A stretch of 41,464 nt of DNA from a bacterium (GTDB taxonomy: Bacteria > Bacillota > Bacilli > Lactobacillales > Streptococcaceae), in the NCBI GenBank assembly GCA_905221435.1, contig CAJNDD010000016.1, positions 1-41,464 on the forward strand, written 5' to 3'. The position numbers and the translations under genes were made by a program. Shown here piece by piece: positions 17,850 to 27,534 of this stretch. Positions within the stretch are counted from its first letter, which is position 1. Each line of letters opens with the position of its first letter. The notes beneath the pieces are model-generated. The model saw only the letters and a program-made list of their open reading frames with translations, searched no databases and was not told the DNA's origin.

Positions 17850-17878
17850 TTTACAATCCTCAAAAAGCGTGATACAAT
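17850..17878 (+). promoter_or_regulatory. Promoter of the ECF S-component gene
   Basis: -35 TTTACA (17850-17855), 17-base spacer, -10 TACAAT (17873-17878) preceded by TGA, an extended -10. It is divergent from the yesL promoter. Confidence 0.75.
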
Positions 17879-17910
17879 TGGTTTTGTTAATTCGCATCAA
17901 GGAGATTCTC

Positions 17911-18480
17911 ATGAAGAAAAATATCTTAACCACCCTCTTAGCTGTCGTCCTCTATTTTCTCTGTGTAGGGATTGGAGTCTTCCTCGGACACTTGGTGGAT
18001 TCAACGGGCAATATGTTCTATGCGCCTGCCTTTTCTGCCCTTGTCGGGGGTAGCGTCTACATGTTTCTTTTGGCAAAGGTTCCTCGTTTTGGAGCGATTA
18101 CCACTCTCGGACTCTTTATGGCTCTCTTTTTTCTAGCTAGTAAACACGGCGCTGGCGCTTTTCTACCAGCTATCGCCTGTGGTCTTGCAGCAGATGCCAT
18201 CGCTCGCCTCGGAAATTATAAAGATCGAATCAAAAATACCCTCTCCTTCCTCGTCTTTGCTTTTAGCACAAGTGGTCCTATCTTCCTCATGTGGATCCGT
18301 CCCAAAGCTTACGTGGCTACCTTACTTGCGCGTGGGAAATCCCAAGAATACATCGACCGTATCATGATTGCTCCAGAGCTAGACAAAATTTTTCTCTTTG
18401 TCGCAAGCATTCTCCTTTGTGCCTTGATTGGGGCTGTGATGGGGCAATTTCTAAGTCAAAAAATAGCCGATAAAATATAA
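17911..18480 (+). CDS. MptD/Trep_Strep-type ECF transporter S component
   Basis: 189 aa with about five or six membrane helices. Its pattern fits the Trep_Strep (MptD) family of substrate-binding S components of energy-coupling-factor transporters: glycine-rich helices, FYAPAFSALVGGSVYMFLLAKVP, KHGAGAFLPAIACGLAAD. The substrate is unknown and no ECF ATPase or T component is adjacent, so it would rely on a shared module elsewhere. The start at 17911 follows AAGGAGATTCTC. The longer in-frame version starts inside the promoter. A terminator follows. Confidence 0.8.
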   Translation: MKKNILTTLLAVVLYFLCVGIGVFLGHLVDSTGNMFYAPAFSALVGGSVYMFLLAKVPRFGAITTLGLFMALFFLASKHGAGAFLPAIACGLAADAIARLGNYKDRIKNTLSFLVFAFSTSGPIFLMWIRPKAYVATLLARGKSQEYIDRIMIAPELDKIFLFVASILLCALIGAVMGQFLSQKIADKI

Positions 18481-18485
18481 GGTAA

Positions 18486-18526
18486 AAGCCCTGAAGACTA
18501 GCAATGCCTAGTTCCAGGGCCTTTTT
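18486..18526. terminator. Bidirectional terminator between ECF-S and dltX-like genes
   Basis: GCCCTG (18488-18493) pairs with CAGGGC (18515-18520), extended by ACTAG/CTAGT. Plus-strand CTTTTTG follows for the ECF gene and minus-strand TTTTACC for the convergent dlt-like genes. Confidence 0.8.
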
Positions 18527-18536
18527 GTATACAATC

Positions 18537-18695
18537 TTAAAATCCACTATAGATAAATTCTTGAATATTCGAAAAATCGGTCACAAAACAGTAAATCACG
18601 ATGCTCAAGATGGCCGTATAGAAAAATAGTGTCCACAAAATTAAACGATGTGTGTTAGTTAGCTTGGTTTGCAAATTTGTAAAGTTCTTTTTCAA
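18537..18695 (-). CDS. DltX-like microprotein (TTG start)
   Basis: 52 aa, too short for routine gene calling. It has a basic N-terminus, a single membrane helix (about 18-38, LILWTLFFYTAILSIVIYCF) and the C-terminus NIQEFIYSGF. DltX proteins are about 50 aa, have one helix and end in a motif like FIYNEF, whose tyrosine is acylated during D-alanine transfer to teichoic acid; here Tyr49 is in the matching place. The only suitable start is TTG at 18695, ten bases after AAAGGA, overlapping the end of the dltD-like gene by 41 bases; a TTG at 18674 is an alternative. It lies last, after dltB-like and dltD-like genes, whereas dltX usually precedes dltA. Confidence 0.7.
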   Translation of the reverse strand: MKKNFTNLQTKLTNTHRLILWTLFFYTAILSIVIYCFVTDFSNIQEFIYSGF

Positions 18696-19827
18696 CTTCC
18701 ATCCATCCTTTCACTCCAACGTGCATCACGTCAAATAAAAAGTAATCATCATACTCTCTGTTTCCATAGTTTAATACGGTTGCACCATGGCTTTTTGCGA
18801 CATCTTCTATTTTTTTATAAGTTTTTTCCCGCATCTCTCTTGAGACACCAGTGTAGTCATTCCATTTCCCGTTTACTGGGAAAATAATAACCTCAACTTC
18901 AATGCCCAATTCTTTGGCAACTGTCAAGAAGAGTTCCATATCTGAATATTCCGGTGACTCCAGGTAGCTCAAATCTTTATTGGAATCTTTTAGCGATGCA
19001 TAGCGATCTTTTAAGTAAGTATTGTAGTAGTTATTATCAACAGCATAGTCATTGTTATCTGTTTTCTTTTTGACCTCTTCCACAAACTGATTCGTCATTT
19101 TCTCCCAATCATAGTCTGGAGTTTTATCCCCTAGCGAAGGATAATCTGATTTAGCATGTTTTTGATAAAAAGTCTGTTTGAGCTTAAAGGAATACATCGC
19201 GTTCTCAAACTCTAATAGTTTTTTATCAACAATGGTTCCTTTTCCATCTATGAAATAACTTTTGTATTTTTTGTAGATGTCATTTTGTTGCTTATTCCCC
19301 TTGGTAATCTCGATAATGCGATTGATTAGTTTTTCTTTCGTTTCTTTACTAATCTTGTCATTATCTAGCATGTGGAAAATATGTTCCTGAGAAGCCTTGT
19401 TTAAAAAGGCATCTTGATGGGTCCCATCCTTTTCAAACCACTGAACAGACTCTACTATAGCTACTTTTCGCTTACTCATAGATCCTTCAATAGAGCCCAA
19501 GGTTGTAGCCTGAATGATGTTTTGAGAATAACTAGTCCCAATCTGCATGATATTAAAACCGTTGTAGTTAAAAATTTTATTGGGATGATAGTCTTCATTT
19601 ATCGTCGCAACCAACTCTGAGGAACCCATTAGAACCAGTGTATTGGGAGTGATATTGCTTGTTAGAATATCTCTACTTTTATACTTTTCATACGATGTGC
19701 TATAACGAATACTGTTATCCTTGACTTTATAATAATCATCAATCTTCTTGACATACGTCACATTTAAAAGGGCAAGCGTCGCAATTACGAGCACAAGCGA
19801 TAGTAAAAATGCTTTTAATTTAATCAT
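18655..19827 (-). CDS. DltD-like extracytoplasmic acyl-transfer protein
   Basis: 390 aa with an N-terminal membrane anchor (about 5-24) and an extracytoplasmic SGNH-like domain. The catalytic serine block VLMGSSELVA has Ser70, and the C-terminal FDVMHVGVKGW has Asp366 and His369, matching the DltD triad. DltD takes part in D-alanyl transfer to lipoteichoic acid. The start follows AGGATAAAACG. It sits 47 bases after a DltB-like gene; no DltA ligase or DltC carrier gene is in the window. The substrate polymer and acyl group are unknown. From memory it is absent at this site in pneumococcus TIGR4, suggesting an accessory insertion. Confidence 0.82.
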   Translation of the reverse strand: MIKLKAFLLSLVLVIATLALLNVTYVKKIDDYYKVKDNSIRYSTSYEKYKSRDILTSNITPNTLVLMGSSELVATINEDYHPNKIFNYNGFNIMQIGTSYSQNIIQATTLGSIEGSMSKRKVAIVESVQWFEKDGTHQDAFLNKASQEHIFHMLDNDKISKETKEKLINRIIEITKGNKQQNDIYKKYKSYFIDGKGTIVDKKLLEFENAMYSFKLKQTFYQKHAKSDYPSLGDKTPDYDWEKMTNQFVEEVKKKTDNNDYAVDNNYYNTYLKDRYASLKDSNKDLSYLESPEYSDMELFLTVAKELGIEVEVIIFPVNGKWNDYTGVSREMREKTYKKIEDVAKSHGATVLNYGNREYDDYFLFDVMHVGVKGWMEVEKELYKFANQAN

Positions 19828-19874
19828 CTCGTTTTATCCTATCCCTTCGATCTGTCCGATTTCTTCTCAATCTC

Positions 19875-21029
19875 TTATCTCTTTAAAGTCGTCAGTAAGA
19901 TTTTATAGGGTTCACCTGAAAAGATAAAGAAACCAATCATAACCAAATTCATGGTCACAAACCAACTTAGTAGCTTATACCAGTTTTTGTTTTTATTTTT
20001 CTTATAAAAATTGCTTTTCTTTTGATACACTTCAAATCCAGCCATCAAGACACCATGGTAAAAACCATAGACAATGTAGCTAACACTAAGACCATGCCAA
20101 AAACCCATGACCAACATATTGACCATATAGGCATAGGTTGCATTGTGTAGTCTATTTTTAAACCATTTTTTCCTGATAACCTGCATCAATACTCTTGAAA
20201 ATACAAAATCTCTCAACCAGGTCGACAAGGTAATATGCCATCTGGTCCAGAAATCCTTGATATCGACACTCAAGAAAGGTTTATTAAAGTTCATCGGTGT
20301 CTGAATACCTAGAATATTACTACTTCCAACGGCCATTAGACTATAGCCTGCAAAGTCGAAGAACAGATACAAGGTATAGAGGTACATATACTTGATTGAA
20401 TAGACGACTGTGCCAGTATTGCTTAGAGCGAGTAGCATCTGATAAACATAGGTTGATAAAACAACCTTGTAAAGAAGGCCTAGAACGATACGATACACAC
20501 CATCCCCCGCCAACTCCAGATACTCTTTTCGAGGCATGACCTCGTTTATCTCTTTTAAAAATCTCCTACTCCGATCAATTGGACCAGCACTAACTGTTGG
20601 GAAAAAGAGCAAAAACTGTAGATAATCTTTTACACTGATTTTTTCTTTGATCAAGCCATCCGATATCTCTAGCATGATCTGAATGGTCTTAAAGGACATG
20701 TAGGAAATTCCAATAAAGGCCAACAAATGCAGAGAAGTCAGGGCAAAAACTTTATTGATCACCAAGGGAAGAATGGAAAGGAAAACCAGTGGTTTCAAAC
20801 GCTTTGCTTCGATCCTTTGTGCTAGAAAAACCAGAAAATACTGGTAAACGATAAAGGCGAGCAAATAGACAATCATCGCTCGACTCTTACCATAGATAGC
20901 TCCTGCAAATAAGAGGGAGAGCGCCAAAATATAGTAGTCCTTACGTTTTTCAAAAAAGTTTACCACAAAACCAATCAGTAAAACTACAAATAAGAGAAGG
21001 AAAAACTCATTCCCCTCGAAATAATTCAT
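19875..21029 (-). CDS. DltB-like membrane-bound O-acyltransferase (MBOAT)
   Basis: 384 aa, polytopic. MBOAT/DltB hallmarks are visible: FFPTVSAGPIDRSRRF, DIKDFWTRWHITLSTWLRDF and the catalytic-histidine block MGFWHGLSVSYIVYG (His about 312). DltB receives D-alanine from carrier DltC and passes it outward with DltX and DltD. The start at 21029 (ATG) lies ten bases after AAAGGAG; the upstream in-frame TTG is too close to that site. An extended -10 TGG-TATAAT at 21124-21129 heads the unit. By eye this three-gene set looks somewhat more AT-rich than its neighbours. Confidence 0.85.
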   Translation of the reverse strand: MNYFEGNEFFLLLFVVLLIGFVVNFFEKRKDYYILALSLLFAGAIYGKSRAMIVYLLAFIVYQYFLVFLAQRIEAKRLKPLVFLSILPLVINKVFALTSLHLLAFIGISYMSFKTIQIMLEISDGLIKEKISVKDYLQFLLFFPTVSAGPIDRSRRFLKEINEVMPRKEYLELAGDGVYRIVLGLLYKVVLSTYVYQMLLALSNTGTVVYSIKYMYLYTLYLFFDFAGYSLMAVGSSNILGIQTPMNFNKPFLSVDIKDFWTRWHITLSTWLRDFVFSRVLMQVIRKKWFKNRLHNATYAYMVNMLVMGFWHGLSVSYIVYGFYHGVLMAGFEVYQKKSNFYKKNKNKNWYKLLSWFVTMNLVMIGFFIFSGEPYKILLTTLKR

Positions 21030-21123
21030 ACTAGCCAAACTCCTTTTTCATTTTCTCATCTCGCTTCAAGGTTTATCTTTCTGTTTTTTTCTACCCTATT
21101 ACCAGAGAGAGTTAACTTTATCT

Positions 21124-21129
21124 ATTATA
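21124..21129 (-). promoter_or_regulatory. Extended -10 promoter of the dltB-like operon
   Basis: Minus-strand ATGG-TATAAT, about 95 bases before the dltB-like start; no good -35 at 17 bases. Confidence 0.5.
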
Positions 21130-21177
21130 CCATAATTTAAAAACTTTAAATGCCCCTGTTGGCAGCTTCCTAGAACA

Positions 21178-21202
21178 AAAAAGAGCCGAAGGGCTCTTTT
21201 TA
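21178..21202. terminator. Terminator of the methionine operon
   Basis: GAGCC-CTTC-GGCTC on the minus strand followed by TTTTTTG, overlapping the metP stop codon. The plus strand also carries a T-run, so it may work both ways. Confidence 0.8.
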
Positions 21203-21892
21203 TTTATGACTCAATTTCTTGGTCAAGAAATCTCCCAAGAACTGGATCGTGAAGATAATCAAGATGATAATGATGGTTGCTAGAACTGTTACATCGTGAT
21301 TGAAACGGTTAAATCCATAGGCGATGGCTACGTTACCGATACCACCTGCTCCAACCGCACCAGCCATGGCTGTTTCCCCGACAAGGGAAATCAAGGTTAC
21401 AGTCGTCACACGAATCAAATCTGGAAGACCTTCTGATAGGTAAACACCCACGATGTCCCAGAATGTTGCTCCGCTTGCTTGGGCCGCCTCAATGACACCA
21501 CCATCTAGCTCAGCCAAGACCACCTGCACCTGACGGGCAAAGAAGGCAAAGACTGCAAAAGAAAGGGGGACAAGGGCTGCATTTGGCCCGATACTTGTCT
21601 TAACAATCAAGTGAGAAAGTGGTGACAAGATAGCCAAAAGGATGATGAAGGGAACCGCACGGAAAATAGAGGTAATCTTGTCTAAAATCCAGAAGATAAC
21701 CTTATTTTCCAAGACACCACCTGGCGCTGTCAAAACAAGGAAGAGACCTGCCACTAGTCCCAAGAACCCTCCGATGATGAAGGAAAGAACCGTCATATAA
21801 AGAGTTAGATAGATAGCCGTTCCCCAGCCTGCTTGACCAGCCCAGCCCATCTTGTAGACATTTGGTAGATAAGTTTGAATCAACTCTGTCAT
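21200..21892 (-). CDS. metP: Methionine ABC transporter permease
   Basis: 230 aa, five helices, MetI/MetP family permease of the MUT (methionine uptake) ABC importers. The EAA-type loop that docks MetN is GGVIEAAQASGATFWDIVGV. The start lies one base after the metN stop. It is the last gene of metQ-peptidase-metN-metP and imports methionine (and probably its D-isomer or sulfoxide) with MetN and MetQ. Confidence 0.93.
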   Translation of the reverse strand: MTELIQTYLPNVYKMGWAGQAGWGTAIYLTLYMTVLSFIIGGFLGLVAGLFLVLTAPGGVLENKVIFWILDKITSIFRAVPFIILLAILSPLSHLIVKTSIGPNAALVPLSFAVFAFFARQVQVVLAELDGGVIEAAQASGATFWDIVGVYLSEGLPDLIRVTTVTLISLVGETAMAGAVGAGGIGNVAIAYGFNRFNHDVTVLATIIIILIIFTIQFLGDFLTKKLSHK

Positions 21893-21893
21893 T

Positions 21894-22955
21894 TTACTGT
21901 CCTCCCTTCAATACTTTTAACTGTACACCAGCCTGACGGATGGCTTCTTGAGCACCTACTAGCGCTGCTTTTTCACCTGACAAGACCACAACCAATTCTC
22001 CAACAGGAGTGCCATCGAGAATTTCGATATTTCCATAGAGAATATTGGCCGTTACTTGGTAATGTTTGTACAATTCATTCAAAAGTGGCTCGTCTGTTGA
22101 AGCCCCTGCATACTTGAGCTGCACTAAAATACTGTTCTCAGATAAATGTTCTACGATTTCTTGCTTCTCAATCTTAACCATGGCTTCGTCAATACCTGTG
22201 GCAGTTGAGATAAAGTCCTGGGTCAAAGGTTGTTTAGGGTCTGAGAAGATTTCAAGAACACTACCTTCTTCAATCAAACGCCCATCCTGCATAACTGCCA
22301 CACGATTGGCAATATCTTTGACAATCTGCATCTCATGCGTAATCAAGACAACGGTCAAACCTAATTTTTGGTTTAAATCTTGCAACAAGACCAAAATCTG
22401 CTTGGTTGTCTTAGGGTCGAGAGCAGACGTTGACTCATCTGAAATCAAGATTTTTGGATCATTTGCCAAGGCACGCGCAATGGCCACACGCTGTTTTTGC
22501 CCTCCTGATAGTTGTGAAGGGTAGTTTTCAGCACGATCCGCCAAGCCAACCAAGTCCAGCAACTTAGCTACTTTAGCTTTCTTTTCTTCCTTGCTGAGTC
22601 CAGAGTGTTTGAGGGCAAAGGCTACATTTTCCTCTGCTGTCTTTTGACTCATGAGGTTAAAATGCTGGAAAATCATCCCGATATCCTGACGTTTACGACG
22701 CAACTGCTCTGCCGTCAGAGTCACTCTGCCGTTAAAAATGACGTCGTTATCAATGGTAATTTTACCGGCAGATGGCTTTTGCAAGAGGTTAATCACCCGA
22801 ACAAGGGTTGATTTTCCTGCTCCAGAATATCCAACGATACCGTAGATATCCCCTTCTTGGATGTGAATAGTCACATCCTTGACTGCTGTGATGGTTCTCT
22901 TCTTTTGGTGAAAAGTCACATCGATCTGATCTAACTTGATAATATCTCTACTCAT
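21894..22955 (-). CDS. metN: Methionine ABC transporter ATPase
   Basis: 353 aa. Walker [11 protein letters not shown]-loop IFQHFNL, signature [15 protein letters not shown], Walker B ILISDEST and H-loop VVLITHEM are all intact. The C-terminal part (about 260-353) is the NIL domain that senses methionine and inhibits transport. Its start overlaps the peptidase gene end by eight bases. Confidence 0.94.
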   Translation of the reverse strand: MSRDIIKLDQIDVTFHQKKRTITAVKDVTIHIQEGDIYGIVGYSGAGKSTLVRVINLLQKPSAGKITIDNDVIFNGRVTLTAEQLRRKRQDIGMIFQHFNLMSQKTAEENVAFALKHSGLSKEEKKAKVAKLLDLVGLADRAENYPSQLSGGQKQRVAIARALANDPKILISDESTSALDPKTTKQILVLLQDLNQKLGLTVVLITHEMQIVKDIANRVAVMQDGRLIEEGSVLEIFSDPKQPLTQDFISTATGIDEAMVKIEKQEIVEHLSENSILVQLKYAGASTDEPLLNELYKHYQVTANILYGNIEILDGTPVGELVVVLSGEKAALVGAQEAIRQAGVQLKVLKGGQ

Positions 22956-24321
22956 AGCTTCTAATCAGCTCCTCTACTAATTCAATATGGGTGTAGTAAT
23001 CGGCGATTCGCACGTTTTCATCTCCACCATGGTCTCGGCTATTGGCATTTCCTAGACCGAAGGCCACCATTGGTACCTCTAGGGCATCAAAGACCGTATG
23101 CATAGGTCCTGTCCCCGCTGTTGTCGGCAAGACTGAAACGCCCTGTGGATAGAATTTCTTGGCCAACTCGATTACGTTGAGAATGGCTGGCGCGCTCATA
23201 TCGCTTCGATAGCTCATCTCTCCCAAGGTATAGTATAATTCTACCTTATCAAAGCCATTTTTGTCTAGCTGTTTCCGAATTTTTTCCAGAACATCATGCG
23301 GTTCTAGGCCAGGAACCAAACGAACCTCTAGCTTGGCACTGGCTTCTGCTGGCAAAATCGTTTTAACCCCTTGCCCTTGGTAACCTGACTGAATCCCTTC
23401 GATATTAAGGGCTGGCTCAAAAAAGAAACGTTTTAGAAAGGCTACACGTTCCTCTTGTAAGAGAGGCAATTCCAAGCCATAAATCTGGCTGATTTCCTCT
23501 GGATTGCGTTGGGCATAGGTATCTACCAAGGCTAGTTCTCGTTCATTTGGCTCTTGAACATCCTCGTACAAGCCTTCTACTAAGATATGTCCATCTGCTG
23601 CACGTAGGCTACTTAAGGCCTGGATAAGATACCATGTAGCTGATTCCACAACACCACCATAACTCGAGTGGATATCCACATCCGCACTCTTCACCTTAGC
23701 ATCAAAGGTTACAATTCCCTTGTTTCCACCAGAGATTTCTAACTGCTCCAAGGCATTTTTGGTTCCTTGCTCCCAAACTAGCAAATCCGCCCCACGAAGT
23801 TTGTCTGCGTGTTTCTCTAAATACTTATCTAGATCCATGGAAGCAGACTCCTCTGCCCCTTCCATGATAAAACTGATATTGACAGGTAGGTCATCGTGGT
23901 GCTGCATATACTTTCTCAAAGCACTCAAACGAGCCGTGATATGACCTTTGTCGTCGTCAACCCCACGTCCATACATAAAGCCATTTCGCACAGAAAGGGT
24001 AAAAGGATCCTCAGTCCACAACTGGTCGCCATCCGCTGGCACGGTGTCATAGTGATTATAGAAGATCAAGGTCTTGGCATCCGGACGCGAACTCTTGAAA
24101 TGCGCCATGACAAAGGGAGCCGTGTGGCTCTCATCAATCTCCACTTCAGCTCCTACACGCTTGAAAATCTCACCCAGATAGTTTGCGACTTCTTTGAGTC
24201 CAACCTGCTGGGCAAAGACTGATTTCTTGGAAATTAAGGTGCGCAAGACTTCAAAATAATGCTGGGCCACATGATCCTTTTCAAATTTTTCAATCTGCTC
24301 TTGTTCGCTAGGAAAAACCAT
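22948..24321 (-). CDS. M20 family metallopeptidase/amidohydrolase of the met operon
   Basis: 457 aa cytoplasmic dizinc hydrolase. Metal-binding and catalytic positions are seen in [31 protein letters not shown] (general base Glu) and [16 protein letters not shown]. It is closest to the dipeptidase / N-acyl-amino-acid hydrolase branch of M20. Lying between metQ and metN, it probably releases methionine from a peptide or acylated form after import; the substrate is not known. The ribosome site is weak (AAAGAGAGAG). It overlaps metN by eight bases. Confidence 0.85.
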   Translation of the reverse strand: MVFPSEQEQIEKFEKDHVAQHYFEVLRTLISKKSVFAQQVGLKEVANYLGEIFKRVGAEVEIDESHTAPFVMAHFKSSRPDAKTLIFYNHYDTVPADGDQLWTEDPFTLSVRNGFMYGRGVDDDKGHITARLSALRKYMQHHDDLPVNISFIMEGAEESASMDLDKYLEKHADKLRGADLLVWEQGTKNALEQLEISGGNKGIVTFDAKVKSADVDIHSSYGGVVESATWYLIQALSSLRAADGHILVEGLYEDVQEPNERELALVDTYAQRNPEEISQIYGLELPLLQEERVAFLKRFFFEPALNIEGIQSGYQGQGVKTILPAEASAKLEVRLVPGLEPHDVLEKIRKQLDKNGFDKVELYYTLGEMSYRSDMSAPAILNVIELAKKFYPQGVSVLPTTAGTGPMHTVFDALEVPMVAFGLGNANSRDHGGDENVRIADYYTHIELVEELIRSYE

Positions 24322-24439
24322 TTTCTCTCTCTTTCTACTATGTACTTGTGTCGTTGGAACGACAACAAGTGCCTCTTTAAAATCAACTCTCTATATAAAA
24401 GTAAGAGGTGGAAACTCTCTCCCACCTCCCTGTGTCTTA

Positions 24440-25294
24440 TTACCAAACTGGTTGGTCCAAACCGTCTGATGTTTCTTCGATAACTTTTTTCACTTCATCA
24501 GTGTGGTAAGCCGCGATAATTTTCTTGATGGCATCAGCCTTAGGTGATGTTTCCCAATCTTTTTTCGCAACGATGATGTTGTACCATTGTTTTGAGTTTT
24601 CATCAGCTTGTTCTTTGAAGAGTGCTTTCTTGTAATCCAATTTTGCTTCTGTAACGAAGGTATTGTTTACAACAGCAGCATCAACTGATGACAATGAACG
24701 AGCTGTTTGACTAGCATCCAATTCAGTGATTTTCAAGTTCTTAGGATTTTCTTTGATGTTTGCGATAGTAGCAAGTTCAGTTCCTGAAACATCCAATTTA
24801 ATCAAACCAGCTGATTGAAGCAAGTAAAGCGCACGGCTTTCGTTTGTTGCATCGTTTGGTACGGCGATTTCACCGTTATCTGGGATTTCTTCCACTTTAG
24901 TATACTTGTTTTCTTCTCCATTTTTACCTGAGTAAAGGCGGATTGGTGAGATGTAAGTATCTGCAATCGCTGTAAGATCTTTTCCGTTTTCTTTGTTCCA
25001 GTTGTTCAAGAAGTTGTAGTGTTGGAAGGCGTTCAAGTCTACTTCGCCATCAGCAGTTGCCTTGTTTGGTTGTGAGTAGTCAGTGAACTCTGTGAATTCC
25101 AATTTAATTCCATCTTTTTTAACCAATTCTTGGATTTTATCCCAACGTTTTTCTTCAGAACCACTACGGTTAACTGTTGCGATTTTAACAACTGTTTCGT
25201 TGTCTGCTTTCTTTTCTGAATTTCCGCAAGCTACAAGAGCCAAACCTGCGACTGTAGCAAGAGCTGCTACACCGAGCCATTTTTTAATTTTCAT
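24440..25294 (-). CDS. metQ: Methionine-binding lipoprotein MetQ
   Basis: 284 aa. Signal peptide with lipobox LALVACGN, then a NlpA/MetQ-type solute-binding domain with KATADGEVDLNAFQHYNFL and NPKNLKITELDASQTARSL typical of methionine-binding proteins. It delivers methionine to MetP/MetN on the outer face of the membrane. The start was chosen after AAAGGAGATAGAATC; the in-frame extension upstream covers this site. A perfect MET-box lies about 85-100 bases upstream. Confidence 0.93.
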   Translation of the reverse strand: MKIKKWLGVAALATVAGLALVACGNSEKKADNETVVKIATVNRSGSEEKRWDKIQELVKKDGIKLEFTEFTDYSQPNKATADGEVDLNAFQHYNFLNNWNKENGKDLTAIADTYISPIRLYSGKNGEENKYTKVEEIPDNGEIAVPNDATNESRALYLLQSAGLIKLDVSGTELATIANIKENPKNLKITELDASQTARSLSSVDAAVVNNTFVTEAKLDYKKALFKEQADENSKQWYNIIVAKKDWETSPKADAIKKIIAAYHTDEVKKVIEETSDGLDQPVW

Positions 25295-25372
25295 GATTCT
25301 ATCTCCTTTAAAAATAATACCGTAATAGTATCTCATACTTTATTTGATTTCGCAAATTGTTATTAGATAGGC

Positions 25373-25399
25373 AGACATATAGTTTGAAACTATATGTCT
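25373..25399. promoter_or_regulatory. MET-box (MtaR/MetR operator) upstream of metQ
   Basis: A 27-base perfect inverted repeat with a single central base contains TATAGTTTGAAACTATA at 25378-25394. This equals the MET-box consensus proposed for the streptococcal LysR-type methionine regulator MtaR/MetR. A plausible promoter (TTGCGA, 17 bases, GATACT) follows on the minus strand, placing the box about 65 bases before the transcription start. Confidence 0.8.
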
Positions 25400-25407
25400 A
25401 AAAATTA

Positions 25408-25440
25408 GAAAACCATCCGCCTTTCTCAGGTTGGATGATT
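25408..25440 (-). terminator. Terminator of the amino-acid-binding lipoprotein gene
   Basis: On the minus strand CATCC and GGATG pair with additional ACC/GGC pairs, followed by GTTTTCTAATTTTT. Confidence 0.7.
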
Positions 25441-25448
25441 TCATAAGA

Positions 25449-26315
<867 letters not shown>

Positions 26316-26384
26316 TTAACAGAAAAAAATTTTTTTCGCCATTATATGATACTTATCTCGGTGATAGGTTTTTCTTATGGCTGA

Positions 26385-26708
26385 CTAAAAGACCAGACGC
26401 AAGACTGCAATCAAGACTACTCCAAAAAGAACCGTACCCACTAGATTGCGGTAGCGAAAGGCTACCCAAGCCGTTGGAAAGACTGCTAAAAAGTCCAGCC
26501 ATTTGATTTGAGGAAGGCTCCCAACCTTACCTGTCACTACGCTTGAAAGAATCAAGGCAAAGATAATGGAAACAGGCAAAAACTTCAAAAATCGCTCGAC
26601 GATAGCAGGCAGCCCCTTGTACTTAACCAAGATGAAGGGAATCATACGGGGAATCCAAGTCACTAGGCCTGAAAATATAACGGCTAACAAAAGATATTTA
26701 CTGACCAT
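26385..26708 (-). CDS. azlD: Branched-chain amino acid exporter small subunit AzlD
   Basis: 107 aa, three or four helices, AzlD family (TWIPRMIPFILVKYKGLP). It forms a two-part exporter with AzlC; family members such as BrnFE of Corynebacterium export branched-chain amino acids and methionine. It overlaps the azlC end by 11 bases, so the two are translationally coupled. Confidence 0.88.
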   Translation of the reverse strand: MVSKYLLLAVIFSGLVTWIPRMIPFILVKYKGLPAIVERFLKFLPVSIIFALILSSVVTGKVGSLPQIKWLDFLAVFPTAWVAFRYRNLVGTVLFGVVLIAVLRLVF

Positions 26709-27393
26709 CTAAGACCACCCCCATAGTACAACCTAGCAAGGTCGCAAACAAAACAGCTAGCGACTGAGACACTACTGTCAAGAGCAAAAAGAAGGACACC
26801 GCAACAACGGCTAGGATTAGTAGCAGATTCCGTACAGGAACCCGTCTTTGCATAATCTGAAATTGCGAAGTAAAAATCCCGATAAACATCCCGACAAGGG
26901 CAAAGTCTAAGCCAAAGACTTCAGGATTTGGAAGAAGGCCACCTAAAGCTGTCCCCGCCACTGTCCCAATAAACCAGGCTACATAACTATTGAGATTGTT
27001 CCCGTGCATCCACATGGGATGAACCTTGTCTGTATGGGCTAATTCTCCCATCAAAACCCCGTAGGTCTCATCTGTCAGGAGACTGGACATGCCAATATTT
27101 TGCCAGAGACTAGTATGACGGAAATAAGTCGATGCGTGTAAGCTCAATAAAAAGAGGCGCAAGTTGATCAAGAAGACCGTCATAGCAATAGCTGCCACAG
27201 GCGCTTGTACCTCAATCAGTGCCAACATGGCAAACTGGGCGCTCCCCGCATAAACAAAGAGGCTCATCAAGCCCATCTCAACAGGTGTCACATAAGGTGC
27301 ACCGATAATCCCGCAAGCCAGACCAATGCTGACATAGCCAAGGGCAGTCGGCATGGCCGCCCGTGCACCTTCCCAAAATCCTTTTTCTTTCAT
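26698..27393 (-). CDS. azlC: Branched-chain amino acid exporter large subunit AzlC
   Basis: 231 aa membrane protein of the AzlC/LIV-E family. Characteristic blocks are GYVSIGLACGI, FVYAGSAQFAMLAL, NLRLFLLSLH and LLTDETYGVL. The start follows AGAGGAGAGAG. A -10 TATAAT lies at 27453-27458, and a MET-box-like palindrome sits about 47 bases before the expected transcription start. This suggests control by the methionine regulator and possible methionine export. Confidence 0.9.
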   Translation of the reverse strand: MKEKGFWEGARAAMPTALGYVSIGLACGIIGAPYVTPVEMGLMSLFVYAGSAQFAMLALIEVQAPVAAIAMTVFLINLRLFLLSLHASTYFRHTSLWQNIGMSSLLTDETYGVLMGELAHTDKVHPMWMHGNNLNSYVAWFIGTVAGTALGGLLPNPEVFGLDFALVGMFIGIFTSQFQIMQRRVPVRNLLLILAVVAVSFFLLLTVVSQSLAVLFATLLGCTMGVVLDGQ

Positions 27394-27452
27394 CTCTCTC
27401 CTCTTATTCTCTTCGTTTGAGGCTGTTCATCATCACAGCCACAGCAAGAAAT

Positions 27453-27501
27453 ATTATAACACATTCAAAGAAGAGAAAAAAGTTTAGAGTTTGAAACTAG
27501 T
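27453..27501 (-). promoter_or_regulatory. azlC promoter with MET-box-like palindrome
   Basis: Minus-strand -10 TATAAT at 27453-27458. TAGAGTTTGAAACTAGT (27485-27501) matches the 17-base MET-box at 14 positions, including the whole AGTTTGAAACT core, centred near -47. Confidence 0.5.
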
Positions 27502-27534
27502 AGTTCGCAAACATTGTTAAAAAGCATTGCTTGC

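Noticed and set aside
25295..25448. SAM-dependent S-box or T-box leader for metQ
   Set aside because: The leader is too short and lacks the conserved S-box and T-box cores; the MET-box palindrome explains regulation better.
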